Assembly: GCF_046530675.1 (NCBI RefSeq)
Contig: NZ_CP172558.1
Coordinates: 2,046,001 to 2,110,000 of the forward strand
Length of the DNA stretch: 64,000 nt
Source of the DNA: Chitinibacter sp046530675
GTDB lineage: Bacteria > Pseudomonadota > Gammaproteobacteria > Burkholderiales > Chitinibacteraceae
Reading direction: 5' to 3'
Shown: piece by piece, positions 7,804 through 17,970 of the stretch
How the letters are laid out: every line of letters begins with the position of its first letter
How positions within the stretch are numbered: position 1 is the stretch's first letter
Position numbers and translations under genes: made by a program
Notes under the pieces: generated by a model
What the model was told of the DNA's origin: nothing
What the model saw: only the letters and a program-made list of their open reading frames with translations
Databases searched by the model: none

Positions 7804-10498
7804 ACTGCGCTTGGGTAAATAAACTGTCCCACAGTACCTGTACCGCAGCAATATCAATCTGCCATGGCGCAATCATTTCTGGAGTTAGCGCCTGACCGGT
7901 TAGCCGATGGCGATGCTGCAGACGGCGTAATTCACGGTACGTCGTTCTGGCGTGTTCGGCGCTATGCACCGGGATCAGCCGGTTTTGTGCTGCTACATCG
8001 AGTAGCGCAATATTGCCCGAATTGGCCGTTAGCTCGGGAAGATTGCGCGAATGCGCCAGAATCAGAAATTGCACGATAAATTCGATATCGACAATCCCAC
8101 CGCGCAAGTGTTTGACATCGGTCGTGATCGCCGGGTGCGTTTCGAGCATTTTATTGCGCATTTTCAGCACTTCGATTTGCAGCTCGGCCAGATCGCGCGG
8201 GCGACACAAAATGTCATGCCGGATCTGCTCGAAACGCTGCCCGACCTGTTTGTCACCAGCGCAATAACGCGCCCGCGTCAGAGCCTGATGCTCCCAGACC
8301 CAGGCGGATTGGTGCTGGTATTCATCAAAAGCCTCTACTGTTGAAACCAGTAGTCCGGACGAACCATTGGGGCGCAGTCGCAGATCAATATCGTACAACT
8401 GCCCGGCCGAAGTCATCGATGTGAGCCAGTTGACGATGCGTTTGGCGAGTCGCGAGTAAATATCGGCGGCATTCGGGTGATCGTCCTCAAACAGATAAAC
8501 GATATCGAGATCGGAGGCAAACCCCAGCTCTTTGCCGCCGAGCTTGCCATAACCGACGATGGCAAACTGATGGTCGGGTCGGTGCTTGTTCGGCAGGTCG
8601 AGCCAGGCTTGTTCAAGTGCAACATTCAGAATCAAGTCGGCCAGATCGGATAAATGATCGGACAGTTTTTCCAGTGGCAGCAATCCGGCCAGATCTTGCG
8701 ATACCAGCCGGAAAATCTGCGAATGCTGAAAGTGCCGCAGGCAGTCCATTCTGGCCTCGACATCGTCCACATGCTCTTGCATTTGCTCGCGCAATAGTCG
8801 GCCGAGTTTGCTCCAGTCAGGAGCCTGATGCAGCAGCCGCACATCGAGCAATTCGTCGAGCAGAATCGGGTGACGCGTCAGGTATTCGGACACCCACGGG
8901 CTGGCGCTGTACAGGCTGGCCAGGCGCTTGAGTGTTTGCGGGTGCTCGGCCAGCAGTGCCAGATACGATTCGCGCCGGCCAATGCTGTCAAGCAGCTCGA
9001 GCAGCCGCATCAGCGTCGCATCGGGATTATCAAACTCGGCGGTGATGCTAATCAGGCTGGGCAAAATCGCATCGAGCCGACGGCGGCAGCGATCAGGCAT
9101 TTGCCGGTATTTGCTGCTGTCCTGTATTGCGGACAATTTGCGTTCGATTTCCTCGGGGTGAGCATAACCAAGTTGTGAGTAATAGGGGGTATTGCCTTCT
9201 GAGAAAGCATCAATCTGCTCTTCGCGGCTATTCCCATCGGGGGTATTTTGATCGGATTGCAGAAAAACTGCTTCGAACTGATGCGAGACTTTTTCCCGGT
9301 GCGCATCCAGCGCCAGCCTGAATTTACTCCAGTCGGTAAATCCCATGCTCAGCGCCAGTCTGTGCTGATCTTCGGGCGAGGTCGGCAGCATTTGCGTTTG
9401 TGCGTCGTCCAGATACATGATCCGGTGTTCGACATTGCGCAGAAAAATATACGCGGCTTGCAGCTCGTCAACGGCGTCGACAGGCAGATTGCCCAGCTCG
9501 GCCAGCTGTTGCAGGATTTGCTGTGTTGCACGTGAACGCAGGATTTTATTGCGGCCACCCCGAATCAGCTGGAACACCTGGCCGATAAATTCGATTTCGC
9601 GAATGCCGCCAGGCCCCAGCTTGATATTATCGAGCCTATCTTTGCGCTCGACTTCGCGGCGGATCTGGCTGTGCAACTCGCGCATTGATTGATACGCACC
9701 GTAGTCGAGGTATTTGCGATAAACAAAGGGGGTGACCAGTTCCATCAGGCCATTGATTCCTGCCTCGTCACCCGTCAGCGCACGTCCCTTGATCCACGCA
9801 TAGCGCTCCCACTCTCGCCCTTGCGTCAGCAGATAGTTTTCCAGCGCGGCAAAGCTGGTCACCAGCGGGCCCGAGTCGCCAAACGGGCGCAAGCGCATAT
9901 CGACGCGGAAAACAAAACCGTTCGCATCGGTGTCGCCGATCAGCCGGATCAGGCGTTTGCCAATATTGACGAAATACTCATGATTGCTGATTTTTCGTCG
10001 ACCATTGGTTTCACCGTCTTCGGGATAAATAAATATCAGGTCGATATCGGACGAGACATTGAGCTCGCGTCCACCGAGTTTACCCATGCCGACGACGATC
10101 AATTGCTGTTCTGTTCCGCTTTCCTCGCCGATGGGAACGCCGTAACGCTCGTCGGGCTGGCTGACCCAGGCCAGCGCCGCACTGATGGCGACTTCGGCCA
10201 GATCGCTGACGGTGTGCATCGCCTCAAGCAAATCCGAGCTGCCGTTAATTTCGCGAACAATCAGCCGCGCCATGACCTGCTGGCGCAATTGGCGCAAAGA
10301 CAAAGCCAGCGTTTCGTCGCTGCTGGCTGGGTTGTCTTGCAGGTAGCTCTCCATTTCTACACGGCTGAAAGCACGCTCCGCAGTTGATGCAATGTGCTGT
10401 GCCAATTCGGGACGGCACAAAAATAGCCGTTGCAGGTAGCGACTATGCTGCTGCGGCGCAGCCAGCTGGGTATTTGTTGCGGGATGAGGATCGGTCAT
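7802..10498 (-). CDS. glnE: Bifunctional glutamine synthetase adenylyltransferase/deadenylase
   Basis: 898 residues from the ATG at 10498; the frame continues 33 codons further but that extension looks non-coding. GlnE controls nitrogen assimilation by adenylylating and deadenylylating glutamine synthetase under PII control. The two nucleotidyltransferase domains are visible: N-terminal GKLGGRELNVSSDIDLIF (deadenylase half) and C-terminal GKLGGKELGFASDLDIVYLF (adenylylating half), separated by a helical linker. The length is close to other betaproteobacterial GlnE proteins. It is divergent from yhdP with a 92-bp shared upstream region. Confidence 0.95.
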   Translation of the reverse strand: MTDPHPATNTQLAAPQQHSRYLQRLFLCRPELAQHIASTAERAFSRVEMESYLQDNPASSDETLALSLRQLRQQVMARLIVREINGSSDLLEAMHTVSDLAEVAISAALAWVSQPDERYGVPIGEESGTEQQLIVVGMGKLGGRELNVSSDIDLIFIYPEDGETNGRRKISNHEYFVNIGKRLIRLIGDTDANGFVFRVDMRLRPFGDSGPLVTSFAALENYLLTQGREWERYAWIKGRALTGDEAGINGLMELVTPFVYRKYLDYGAYQSMRELHSQIRREVERKDRLDNIKLGPGGIREIEFIGQVFQLIRGGRNKILRSRATQQILQQLAELGNLPVDAVDELQAAYIFLRNVEHRIMYLDDAQTQMLPTSPEDQHRLALSMGFTDWSKFRLALDAHREKVSHQFEAVFLQSDQNTPDGNSREEQIDAFSEGNTPYYSQLGYAHPEEIERKLSAIQDSSKYRQMPDRCRRRLDAILPSLISITAEFDNPDATLMRLLELLDSIGRRESYLALLAEHPQTLKRLASLYSASPWVSEYLTRHPILLDELLDVRLLHQAPDWSKLGRLLREQMQEHVDDVEARMDCLRHFQHSQIFRLVSQDLAGLLPLEKLSDHLSDLADLILNVALEQAWLDLPNKHRPDHQFAIVGYGKLGGKELGFASDLDIVYLFEDDHPNAADIYSRLAKRIVNWLTSMTSAGQLYDIDLRLRPNGSSGLLVSTVEAFDEYQHQSAWVWEHQALTRARYCAGDKQVGQRFEQIRHDILCRPRDLAELQIEVLKMRNKMLETHPAITTDVKHLRGGIVDIEFIVQFLILAHSRNLPELTANSGNIALLDVAAQNRLIPVHSAEHARTTYRELRRLQHRHRLTGQALTPEMIAPWQIDIAAVQVLWDSLFTQAQ

Positions 10499-10590
10499 AT
10501 CGTCGGATTTCGGGTTAAAATGGGCAAAACCACACCCTGTAACCGTAACACAGCTCGAATTACTTCGAATGTGTTTTCTCCGGAATTTAG

Positions 10591-13500
10591 ATGTCATTGG
10601 CTCTATTGCGTCAGTTTAAAACACTGGCTCCACGTATTACACAGTGGCATCTCAGGTGGCTCAAGCGGCTGGGCTTGGCTGTTGTCCTGCTGTTGGTGAT
10701 CTGCGCGCTGGGCTGGCAATTCTGGCTGGTTCCCAAGCTGCCGCAATACAAGCCCTGGATCGAGCAGCAGTTGAGCCAGAAAATCGGAGCTCCGGTTCGG
10801 GTTGGTGCGCTCGAAGGCGGCTGGCGGGGGATTCACCCCCAGTTGGCTTTGCTGCAGTTTCAACTGTTTGACAATAAGACCTTTGATCACAAAACCCTCG
10901 ACCAACAGCACGCTGCGCTGGAATTTTCGCGTCTGCAAGGCTCATTGTCGTGGGGGCATTTGTTTCTGGGGCAAATCCGTTTCCGCCATTTATTGCTCGA
11001 CTCGCCCGAGCTCGATATCCGTCGACTGGCAAACGGGCAATGGCAGGTGGCCGGCATTGTGCTTGATCAGCGCCAGAGCAATCAGAATAACGGGCAGGTT
11101 TTGAATTGGCTGCTCGATCAGGGTGAGCTGACGATCAAACGTGGCCGTTTGCGCTTAAACGATCAACGCGGTGAGTTTCCTGCCTTGAGTGCTGATGATG
11201 TCGCGCTTCATGTCAGCAACTGGTTCGATACACACCATGCCCAGCTGCAATTTACGCCGACTCAGATGGCGGGCAAGCAGGTCAAACTCGACGCCAAGCT
11301 CAGTGGGGATGATGTCAATGATTTCTCGCTCTGGTCGGGCTGGCTGAGATTTGATTTGCCACAGGCTGATTTAAGCCAGCTTGCGCCATGGCTGTCGAGT
11401 ATTCTGCCGAACTTGCAGATCGATTCGGGGCAGGGCGCGCTGGGTTTGAAGCTGGTTCTGGCTGAGGGCAAGCTCGAAGGGATTGATGCCGATTTGCGTT
11501 TGAACAACTGGCAAATCAGGCTGCCACAGGGCAAGTTGCAACTGCCCTTATTTGTGGGCCGGATTTTCTGGAGCGATCTGGCGCAGCAGCGTCGCCTGCA
11601 AGTGAAGGCCGAGCGGATTGGCGGTGCTGGCGGCGAACTGTGTCGTGATTGCGAGCTCGAATACCTGAGTTCACCGACTTCACAGACTCTCACCGCCCGC
11701 CGCTGGCAACTGGCGGGCTTGAATGCCTACAGCCATTTATTGCCTGCCGCATTGGCGAATTATCGCCAAACTCACTTTCAGGGCGAAATGAACAAACTCA
11801 GTCTGGCATGGGGTGGAATGTGGCCATTCGACGCCAAGGCCAAACCGCCGTCACTGGATGATTTGGGCGTCGAAGCCGAACTGAGTGGGTTCGGTTGGCA
11901 GAATCTGGCCGACTGGCCCGCACTCAAGGGGCTTGATCTGGATTTGCAACTGGCACCCAAGGGAGGGCGATTAAAACTAGCGGGGCAGAATGTCGCGCTG
12001 GTTTATCCAGCTCAGTTTCTCGATGTCATGCGCTTTAGTCAGTTGCAAACCCGGATTGATTGGCAGCGGGATGCCAAGCAGGGCTGGGTCTTCAATCTCG
12101 ATGGCTTGAAAATGCTCAGCCCCGAGCTGGCGTTAACGGCGCAGGGACGTTATGTCTGGCCGGGCGGGAAAAATCTCGGACAAGTTGACCTGACTGCCGA
12201 TATTGAGCACTTCGCGGCTAACCGGGTTTTTGCCTATCTGCCGCGTGTGTTGACCGACGAAGTTTTGCTCTGGCTTAAAGGGGGCTTGCTGGCCGGAGAG
12301 GCGCATCGGGGGCAACTGATCTGGCGCGGCGATGTGGCACAGTTTCCATATTCGAAAGGCAGCGCGGCGGCTAAAGCCGGGCAATTTACGATCAAGACCC
12401 AAGCCAGAGGCGTGACGATCAATTACGGCGATGATTGGCCACCGATTACCGACGTTGACGGCCAGCTCACGATTGACGGCATGGCACTAACCGTCGATGC
12501 GCAGCGCGGCCAGATTAGCGGAACGAAGTTGCACGATGTCAAAGTAACGATTCCTGATCTGGAGCACCAGCAGCATGTGCTGGTTGATGGCAAGGTGCAG
12601 GGCAAAACCGCTGACTTTCTCAATTACGTCAATAACAGCCCGGTGAGGCTGGCGACTAAAGGCTTTCTGGATGGACTCAAGGCACAAGGTGACGGCAAGC
12701 TCGATTTGCAGCTCGATATTCCGGTGGCCGATGTTGATAAAACAAAAATAAATGGGGTATATGCTTTTGAGGCTAATCAATTAGCCTTTGGTGGGGCAAT
12801 ACCCCTGCTGGAACAAGCCAGAGGTGCGGTCAGCTTTACCGAGTCGGGAATGAAAGTTTTGCCGGCCACGGCCAGAGCGTTGGGTGGTCATGTCGCTTTG
12901 CAAGGCGAGACCGATGCCAAAGGTGATTTACTCTTGCAATTGAAAGGACAGGCTGATCTGGCGCAGACCATGGGGCATTATCTGCCGGTATTGAGCAGCT
13001 GGACTAAGGGGAGTACGCCGTTTCAGGCTGCTTTGCAGGTCAACCAGAAAAGCTTTGCGCTCAATGTGTCTTCCGATTTGCAGGGGGCTCAACTGGCCTT
13101 GCCTGCACCACTGGGCAAAGCAGCCAATCAGGCGCGGCCTTTGCGGATTCGCATAAGCAGTGGAAACGTAGCCAGTGAAAACGGCGTGCCACGGCTGGAT
13201 TTTACTTATGGCAAAGCCTTGCAAGGCGGCTTCCTGTTGCCGGCCGACACGGCGGCCTTGCGCGGCAAGCTGGTGCTGGGGAGCGACAACGATGCGCCCG
13301 CCAAACCCGGCTCGCTGGTACTCGATACCAAAGGGATTCAGCTGAGCGGTCGTTGGCCGAAACTCGAGCTGGCGCAATGGCTGCATTTGCAATCGCAAAG
13401 CCAGCCCAAAACCGGGAACAAGCTGACGATGCCGAATCTGACTGTTTCGCAGCTGAGTTTTGATTTGCTCAATGCCGGTGGCAATTTGTTTAACGATGTG

Positions 13501-14541
13501 CGCCTGTCTGGCGCACTCAATGAAAAAGGCGCCCAGGCCAGTTTCACCAGCCAGCAAGTCAGCGGTGATATTCAGTGGCAATCGGCCAATAACCAGGTTA
13601 ATGCCCAGCTTGGCAAGCTCTGGCTGCCATTCAAGCGCGCCGACGAAAGCAGCAGTAAATTTGCTTCGCAAGAACAATCGGGTCCGCCACAAGTCGACGG
13701 CATTGAAAGCTGGCTGAATCTGCCCGCGCTGAATCTGGTCGCGCAGGACTTTCGCTTCAAGAATATCGAGCTGGGAACTTTAACCATTCGCAGCAAACCG
13801 CAAAGCCGGGGGCTTGATTTCGACGAGTTGAGCGTGCGCAATGCCGATGGCCTGATCGCGCTGGATGGGCAATGGTTCAAAGAAGCAGGGCTTGAGCAGA
13901 CCCAGGCCAAGGTGAATATCAATTCGCCCAATCTGGGGCGCTTGCTCAAACGGCTGGGTTATCCTGAAGCAATGAAAGGAGCGCCGTTGCAATTTAGCGG
14001 CGATGGCCAGTGGCAAGGCTCGCCGTGGGCGGCCAACTGGGCGACGGTCAGTGGTAAAGCCGAGTTGCACGTCGGGGCAGGGCAGTTTAGCAAGCTCGAT
14101 GCCGGCGCCGGTCGGCTGGTGTCTATTTTGAGTCTGCAGGCTTTGCCGCGCCGTTTGAAGCTCGATTTTAGCGATGTTTTTAGCGACGGTTTGCAATTTG
14201 ATGAAATCGTCGGCAACGCCGTCGTCGAGCAAGGTGTTGCGCGTACTAGCAATCTGAAAATCAACGGCCCAGCGGCCAAAATCAATTTTACCGGTGAGGC
14301 CAATTTTGTATCGGAAACGCAGAATTTACGCGTGCGGATTGTGCCTAGCATCGGTGGTGCCGTGGCGCTCGGCGTTGGCGTGGTTAATCCAATCGCCGGA
14401 TTGGCCGCACTGGCCGCGCAGACGGTGATGGATAACCCACTGGGTGAGCTGGTTGCCTATGAATTTTTGATCGAGGGCAGCATGAATGACCCTAAAATCA
14501 AAAAAATAGGAATCAAACCTGAAAACGCTTTGACAAAATAA
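10591..14541 (+). CDS. yhdP: YhdP family large envelope protein (AsmA/TamB-like)
   Basis: 1316 residues. One N-terminal membrane helix (about 25-45, LAVVLLLVICALGWQFWLV) anchors a very large periplasmic part made of repetitive beta-rich segments. The C-terminus, with GVVNPIAGLAALAAQ and YEFLIEGSMNDPKI, is typical of YhdP. Family members form long grooves thought to bridge inner and outer membranes and move phospholipids. The ATG has a weak CCGGA site. The nit gene follows 75 bases later on the same strand. An inverted repeat of the GGGTAT type lies inside the gene at 12754-12805. Confidence 0.9.
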   Translation: MSLALLRQFKTLAPRITQWHLRWLKRLGLAVVLLLVICALGWQFWLVPKLPQYKPWIEQQLSQKIGAPVRVGALEGGWRGIHPQLALLQFQLFDNKTFDHKTLDQQHAALEFSRLQGSLSWGHLFLGQIRFRHLLLDSPELDIRRLANGQWQVAGIVLDQRQSNQNNGQVLNWLLDQGELTIKRGRLRLNDQRGEFPALSADDVALHVSNWFDTHHAQLQFTPTQMAGKQVKLDAKLSGDDVNDFSLWSGWLRFDLPQADLSQLAPWLSSILPNLQIDSGQGALGLKLVLAEGKLEGIDADLRLNNWQIRLPQGKLQLPLFVGRIFWSDLAQQRRLQVKAERIGGAGGELCRDCELEYLSSPTSQTLTARRWQLAGLNAYSHLLPAALANYRQTHFQGEMNKLSLAWGGMWPFDAKAKPPSLDDLGVEAELSGFGWQNLADWPALKGLDLDLQLAPKGGRLKLAGQNVALVYPAQFLDVMRFSQLQTRIDWQRDAKQGWVFNLDGLKMLSPELALTAQGRYVWPGGKNLGQVDLTADIEHFAANRVFAYLPRVLTDEVLLWLKGGLLAGEAHRGQLIWRGDVAQFPYSKGSAAAKAGQFTIKTQARGVTINYGDDWPPITDVDGQLTIDGMALTVDAQRGQISGTKLHDVKVTIPDLEHQQHVLVDGKVQGKTADFLNYVNNSPVRLATKGFLDGLKAQGDGKLDLQLDIPVADVDKTKINGVYAFEANQLAFGGAIPLLEQARGAVSFTESGMKVLPATARALGGHVALQGETDAKGDLLLQLKGQADLAQTMGHYLPVLSSWTKGSTPFQAALQVNQKSFALNVSSDLQGAQLALPAPLGKAANQARPLRIRISSGNVASENGVPRLDFTYGKALQGGFLLPADTAALRGKLVLGSDNDAPAKPGSLVLDTKGIQLSGRWPKLELAQWLHLQSQSQPKTGNKLTMPNLTVSQLSFDLLNAGGNLFNDVRLSGALNEKGAQASFTSQQVSGDIQWQSANNQVNAQLGKLWLPFKRADESSSKFASQEQSGPPQVDGIESWLNLPALNLVAQDFRFKNIELGTLTIRSKPQSRGLDFDELSVRNADGLIALDGQWFKEAGLEQTQAKVNINSPNLGRLLKRLGYPEAMKGAPLQFSGDGQWQGSPWAANWATVSGKAELHVGAGQFSKLDAGAGRLVSILSLQALPRRLKLDFSDVFSDGLQFDEIVGNAVVEQGVARTSNLKINGPAAKINFTGEANFVSETQNLRVRIVPSIGGAVALGVGVVNPIAGLAALAAQTVMDNPLGELVAYEFLIEGSMNDPKIKKIGIKPENALTK
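12754..12805. repeat. GGGTAT-type inverted repeat inside yhdP
   Basis: 52 bp from GGGGTAT to ATACCCC with a nested stem AGGCTAAT / ATTAGCCT. It resembles the intergenic family but is read in frame within yhdP, where the encoded segment looks like normal YhdP sequence. It may be coincidence or an old in-frame copy. Confidence 0.35.
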
Positions 14542-14555
14542 CCTTGATTTTAATA

Positions 14556-14604
14556 TGGGTATATTGTTGTGGCTATTATTGATATTGGTCTGCAATAAAA
14601 TACA
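14556..14604. repeat. GGGTAT inverted-repeat element, copy 3
   Basis: Starts TGGGTATAT 14 bases after the yhdP stop. The left half is highly similar to the copies at 1661 and 54232 (shared GGCTATTATT with the latter). The right end is degenerate. Confidence 0.5.
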
Positions 14605-14616
14605 TTGGGTGGGTAT

Positions 14617-15447
14617 ATGGAAACGATACAAGCCTGTGCGATTCAAATGATTTCGGGGCCGGACGTCGCGGCCAATCTGACCAATGCAGAGCGATTGATT
14701 GCCGAAGCGGCCAGCCGGGGGGCGCGCCTGATTGTTTTGCCCGAATATTTCGCAATCATGGGGCAGAGTGACAAGGACAAGCTGACGCATCAGGAAGCTT
14801 TTGCGGATGGCGTGATCAATCCGGCGGCACCATTACAGACGTTTTTATCGCGCATGGCGCGCGAGCATCAGATCTGGCTGGTCGGTGGAACGATTCCTTT
14901 GCAATCGGATCAGACCGACAAGGTCATGAATAGCTGTCTGGCTTTTAATCCGGACGGCCTATGCGTTGCGCGTTACGACAAAGTGCATTTGTTTGGCCTG
15001 CGCAATGGCGACGAGTGTTTTCAGGAGTCCGATACGATCAAACCCGGCACTTTGCCGGTCGCGTTTGACACGCCCTTTGGCCGCGTCGGCTTGGCGGTGT
15101 GTTACGACCTGCGTTTTCCCGAATTGTTTCGCGCGCTCGATCATATTGGCGAAGTCGATATCTGGGTCTTGCCGGCGGCATTTACCGCGACGACGGGGCG
15201 CGCGCACTGGGAAGTCCTGCTGCGCGCACGGGCGATTGAAAACCAGTGTTTTGTTGTGGCTTCAGGTCAGGGTGGAACGCATCCGAATGGCCGCAGCACG
15301 TTTGGTCACAGTATGCTGATTGATCCATGGGGCGCCGTGCTCGACGTCTTGCCCGAGGGTGAAGGTCTGGCGCTGGCCGAACTCAAAGCCAGTCAGTTGC
15401 AACGGGTCAGAACGATATTGCCAGCGCTGAAGCATCGTGTGTTTTAA
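14617..15447 (+). CDS. Nitrilase-superfamily amidase (Nit type, deaminated glutathione amidase)
   Basis: 276 residues from ATG 14617; a TTG start 12 bases upstream is possible. The catalytic Glu-Lys-Cys triad of the carbon-nitrogen hydrolase fold is visible in VLPEYFAIMG, YDKVHLFGL and LAVCYDLRFPE. The Nit1/NitA group removes deaminated glutathione, a transaminase side product; substrate assignment here is by family only. It lies between yhdP and tldD, the common arrangement in betaproteobacteria. Confidence 0.85.
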   Translation: METIQACAIQMISGPDVAANLTNAERLIAEAASRGARLIVLPEYFAIMGQSDKDKLTHQEAFADGVINPAAPLQTFLSRMAREHQIWLVGGTIPLQSDQTDKVMNSCLAFNPDGLCVARYDKVHLFGLRNGDECFQESDTIKPGTLPVAFDTPFGRVGLAVCYDLRFPELFRALDHIGEVDIWVLPAAFTATTGRAHWEVLLRARAIENQCFVVASGQGGTHPNGRSTFGHSMLIDPWGAVLDVLPEGEGLALAELKASQLQRVRTILPALKHRVF

Positions 15448-15522
15448 TAGTTAAAAATAACCTGATGCAAGCTGAGATAGATCACCAGTCAGGAACAACC
15501 ATCAAAATTTACAGGTAAAACC

Positions 15523-16974
15523 ATGAGTGCATCTTTGGATCATTTTGCTGTCGCCGAACAGCATTTGCTGACGCCATTCAGTCTTGACGATCAGGCGATT
15601 AATAGCGTCTTTGCCCGGATACTGACGCACGAGATCGACTATGCCGATTTGTATTTCCAATACAGCCGCTCCGAGGCGTGGAGTCTGGACGAGGGCATTG
15701 TCAAATCGGGCAGTTTCAATATTGATCAGGGTGTTGGCGTTCGCGCGATCAGCGGCGAAAAAACCGCTTTTGCCTATTCGGACGATATCAGTCTGGCTGC
15801 GCTGAACGATGCGGCGCACGCAACGCGAGCGATTGGCCGACAAGGTGGGCAGGGTATTGCTTCGCAAGTCAGTAAAAATAATGGGCTTCAGCTCTATACC
15901 CCAGTTGATCCACTGGCGAGTCTGGACGAAGCGGCTAAAGTCGCTTTGCTGGAAAAAGTCGAGCAGATCGCCCGCTCGCTCAACCCGCGCGTGGTGCAGG
16001 TGATGGCCAGTTTAGCCAGCGAATACGAAGTGATTTATATCGCGCGTCACGACGGCCACCGTGCCGCCGATGTGCGACCGTTGTGCCGGCTGTCGATCAA
16101 TGTGATCGTTGAAGCCAATGGCCAGCGCGAGCAAGGCAGCGCTGGTGGCGGTGGCCGTTTTGATTACGCTTATTTCACTGAAACAGTACTGCTTGATTAT
16201 GCCAAACGCGCGGTCGATCAGGCGGTGCTCAATCTGGATGCCCGCCCGGCACCGGCCGGAGAAATGACCGTGGTGCTCGGTAGCGGCTGGCCCGGCATTC
16301 TGCTGCATGAGGCGATTGGTCATGGTTTGGAGGGTGATTTCAACCGCAAAGGTTCGAGCGCGTTTGCTGGCAAAATCGGCCAGCGCGTCGCAGCCAAAGG
16401 TGTGACTGTCGTTGACGACGGCACGATCGCAGATCGGCGCGGCTCGCTTAATATCGACGACGAAGGTAATCCGACTCAGCGTACCGTCTTGATCGAAGAC
16501 GGCATTTTGCGCGGCTATCTGCAAGACAGCCTGAATGCACGTTTGATGGGAATGCCAACGACCGGCAATGGCCGACGCGAGAGCTACGCGCATATCACGA
16601 TGCCGCGGATGACCAATACGCTGATGGAAAACGGCGATAAAGATCCGGCGGAAATTATTGCGTCGATTGAGCGCGGTCTGTATGCGGTCAATTTTGGCGG
16701 CGGTCAGGTTGATATTACCAATGGCAAGTTTGTTTTTTCGGCGTCCGAAGCCTGGTACGTCGAAAACGGCAAGCTGCTCTATCCGGTCAAAGGCGCTACG
16801 CTGATCGGTAGTGGCCCGGATGTCTTAAAGCGCGTATCGATGATAGGCAATGACATGTCGCTTGATTCGGGCGTCGGTACTTGCGGTAAGGACGGTCAAA
16901 GCGTACCGGTTGGCGTAGGGCAGCCGACGCTGAGGATTGACGGCGGCTTGACCGTTGGCGGTACGGCGGGCTAA
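15523..16974 (+). CDS. tldD: Metalloprotease TldD
   Basis: 483 residues, the usual TldD length. The zinc-binding HExxxH motif occurs as LLHEAIGHGLEGDFNRKG near residue 263. The C-terminus carries GVGTCGKDGQSVPVGVGQPTLR, which is strongly conserved in TldD. With PmbA/TldE (not in this window) it forms a heterodimeric protease that cleaves unfolded peptides and matures some ribosomally made peptides such as microcins. It is followed four bases later by an acetyltransferase gene. Confidence 0.94.
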   Translation: MSASLDHFAVAEQHLLTPFSLDDQAINSVFARILTHEIDYADLYFQYSRSEAWSLDEGIVKSGSFNIDQGVGVRAISGEKTAFAYSDDISLAALNDAAHATRAIGRQGGQGIASQVSKNNGLQLYTPVDPLASLDEAAKVALLEKVEQIARSLNPRVVQVMASLASEYEVIYIARHDGHRAADVRPLCRLSINVIVEANGQREQGSAGGGGRFDYAYFTETVLLDYAKRAVDQAVLNLDARPAPAGEMTVVLGSGWPGILLHEAIGHGLEGDFNRKGSSAFAGKIGQRVAAKGVTVVDDGTIADRRGSLNIDDEGNPTQRTVLIEDGILRGYLQDSLNARLMGMPTTGNGRRESYAHITMPRMTNTLMENGDKDPAEIIASIERGLYAVNFGGGQVDITNGKFVFSASEAWYVENGKLLYPVKGATLIGSGPDVLKRVSMIGNDMSLDSGVGTCGKDGQSVPVGVGQPTLRIDGGLTVGGTAG

Positions 16975-16977
16975 ACC

Positions 16978-17433
16978 GTGGCGCTCGAAATCAGACCGAT
17001 TTTAGCGACCGAATACGAGCAGGCGGCTGAAGTCGTCTGGGCGTCGTTCAACCATCTGGCAGCCCATTATCAGAGCGCGACCGGCATAGAAAGCTTTGCA
17101 CAGATTGCGCGTGCCTGTGAAATGCGTGCTCGCGATATTGCTGGCGGCGTCACCTATATTGCGCTGATCCAGCACACCATCGTCGGTGTTTTACAGGTAC
17201 GCTCGGGTGAACATATTTCCTTGCTGTTTGTTTTGCCCGAGTTCCAAAGCCGTGGCGTTGGCCGTGCGCTGATCCGGCAGGCTGATGCAGTGCAAAGGCT
17301 GATTTCGGTGCAGGCCAGCAGCAATAGCGTTACCGCGTATATGCGCTATGGTTTTATGCCGACGGGTGCCGAGCAGCTCAGTGAAACCGGAATCCGGTAT
17401 GTGCCGATGGCGCGGGGTGCTTTGCGGCAGTAA
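16978..17433 (+). CDS. GNAT-family N-acetyltransferase
   Basis: 151 residues, GTG start three bases after the tldD stop, so probably co-translated with tldD. The acetyl-CoA binding segment is VLPEFQSRGVGRALIRQADA, followed by the usual VQASSNSVTAYMRYGFMP motif near the C-terminus. The substrate cannot be predicted. Confidence 0.82.
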   Translation: MALEIRPILATEYEQAAEVVWASFNHLAAHYQSATGIESFAQIARACEMRARDIAGGVTYIALIQHTIVGVLQVRSGEHISLLFVLPEFQSRGVGRALIRQADAVQRLISVQASSNSVTAYMRYGFMPTGAEQLSETGIRYVPMARGALRQ

Positions 17434-17472
17434 GGATGATTATGCAGATCGTTGGTGAAAGGAGGCTACACC

Positions 17473-17952
17473 TTGAAAATGACGCTGACCGAGCTGGAAG
17501 TGATTCGACAGGAATGCCGCACTTTGGTCAATCAACGCTCATGGATTTCGGCCGCAACGGCGACGATTCCGCTTCCCGGTCTGGACGTCGGCGCTGATGT
17601 GGCGCTGATGACGAGGTTGATCGAGCAGATTAATCAGAAATTTGGTCTGACAGAACACGATGTGGCGCAGCTTGATGATCAAACCCGGCAGCGTTTGTGG
17701 GTGATTATTTCTTCACTGGGCAGCTCGATGATAGGCCGCTATGCAAGCAAAGAGCTGATTATTCTCGCGCTTAAACGTGTCGGTGTGCGTATGGTCTCCA
17801 AGCAGGCCGCCAAATTGATTCCGCTGCTGGGTACGGCACTGGCCGCTGGCGTCAGCTATGGCGCAATGCGTTATTTGGGTAACTCGCATATTGAAGACTG
17901 CTATCAGGTGCTCAAACAGGCGATTGAGCAGGAACAGGCTGCTGACAAGTAG
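17473..17952 (+). CDS. Hypothetical helical protein with glycine-rich hydrophobic region
   Basis: 159 residues from TTG 17473. That start is chosen because a perfect AAAGGAGG site (17458-17465) lies seven bases upstream; the ATG at 17479 would be 13 bases away. Two apolar stretches (about residues 78-95 and 108-130, with LIPLLGTALAAGVSYGAMRYLG) resemble the membrane-associating part of DUF697/EcsC-like proteins, but I cannot assign a family firmly. It lies between the acetyltransferase gene and a repeat-rich spacer. Confidence 0.65.
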   Translation: MKMTLTELEVIRQECRTLVNQRSWISAATATIPLPGLDVGADVALMTRLIEQINQKFGLTEHDVAQLDDQTRQRLWVIISSLGSSMIGRYASKELIILALKRVGVRMVSKQAAKLIPLLGTALAAGVSYGAMRYLGNSHIEDCYQVLKQAIEQEQAADK

Positions 17953-17970
17953 ATGAACAAATGTTTTCAA

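Noticed and set aside
9180..9252. Two GGGGGTATT strings in glnE resembling the repeat family
   Set aside because: They are in direct, not inverted, orientation and lie in the variable linker of GlnE; coincidence is more likely.
8828..10387. Long plus-strand frames opposite glnE (for example 9689-10387)
   Set aside because: They are mirror frames caused by the codon bias of glnE; no ribosome sites and no recognisable protein features.
15448..15522. Search for a promoter or RNA between nit and tldD
   Set aside because: The 75-bp spacer shows no hairpin or convincing hexamers.
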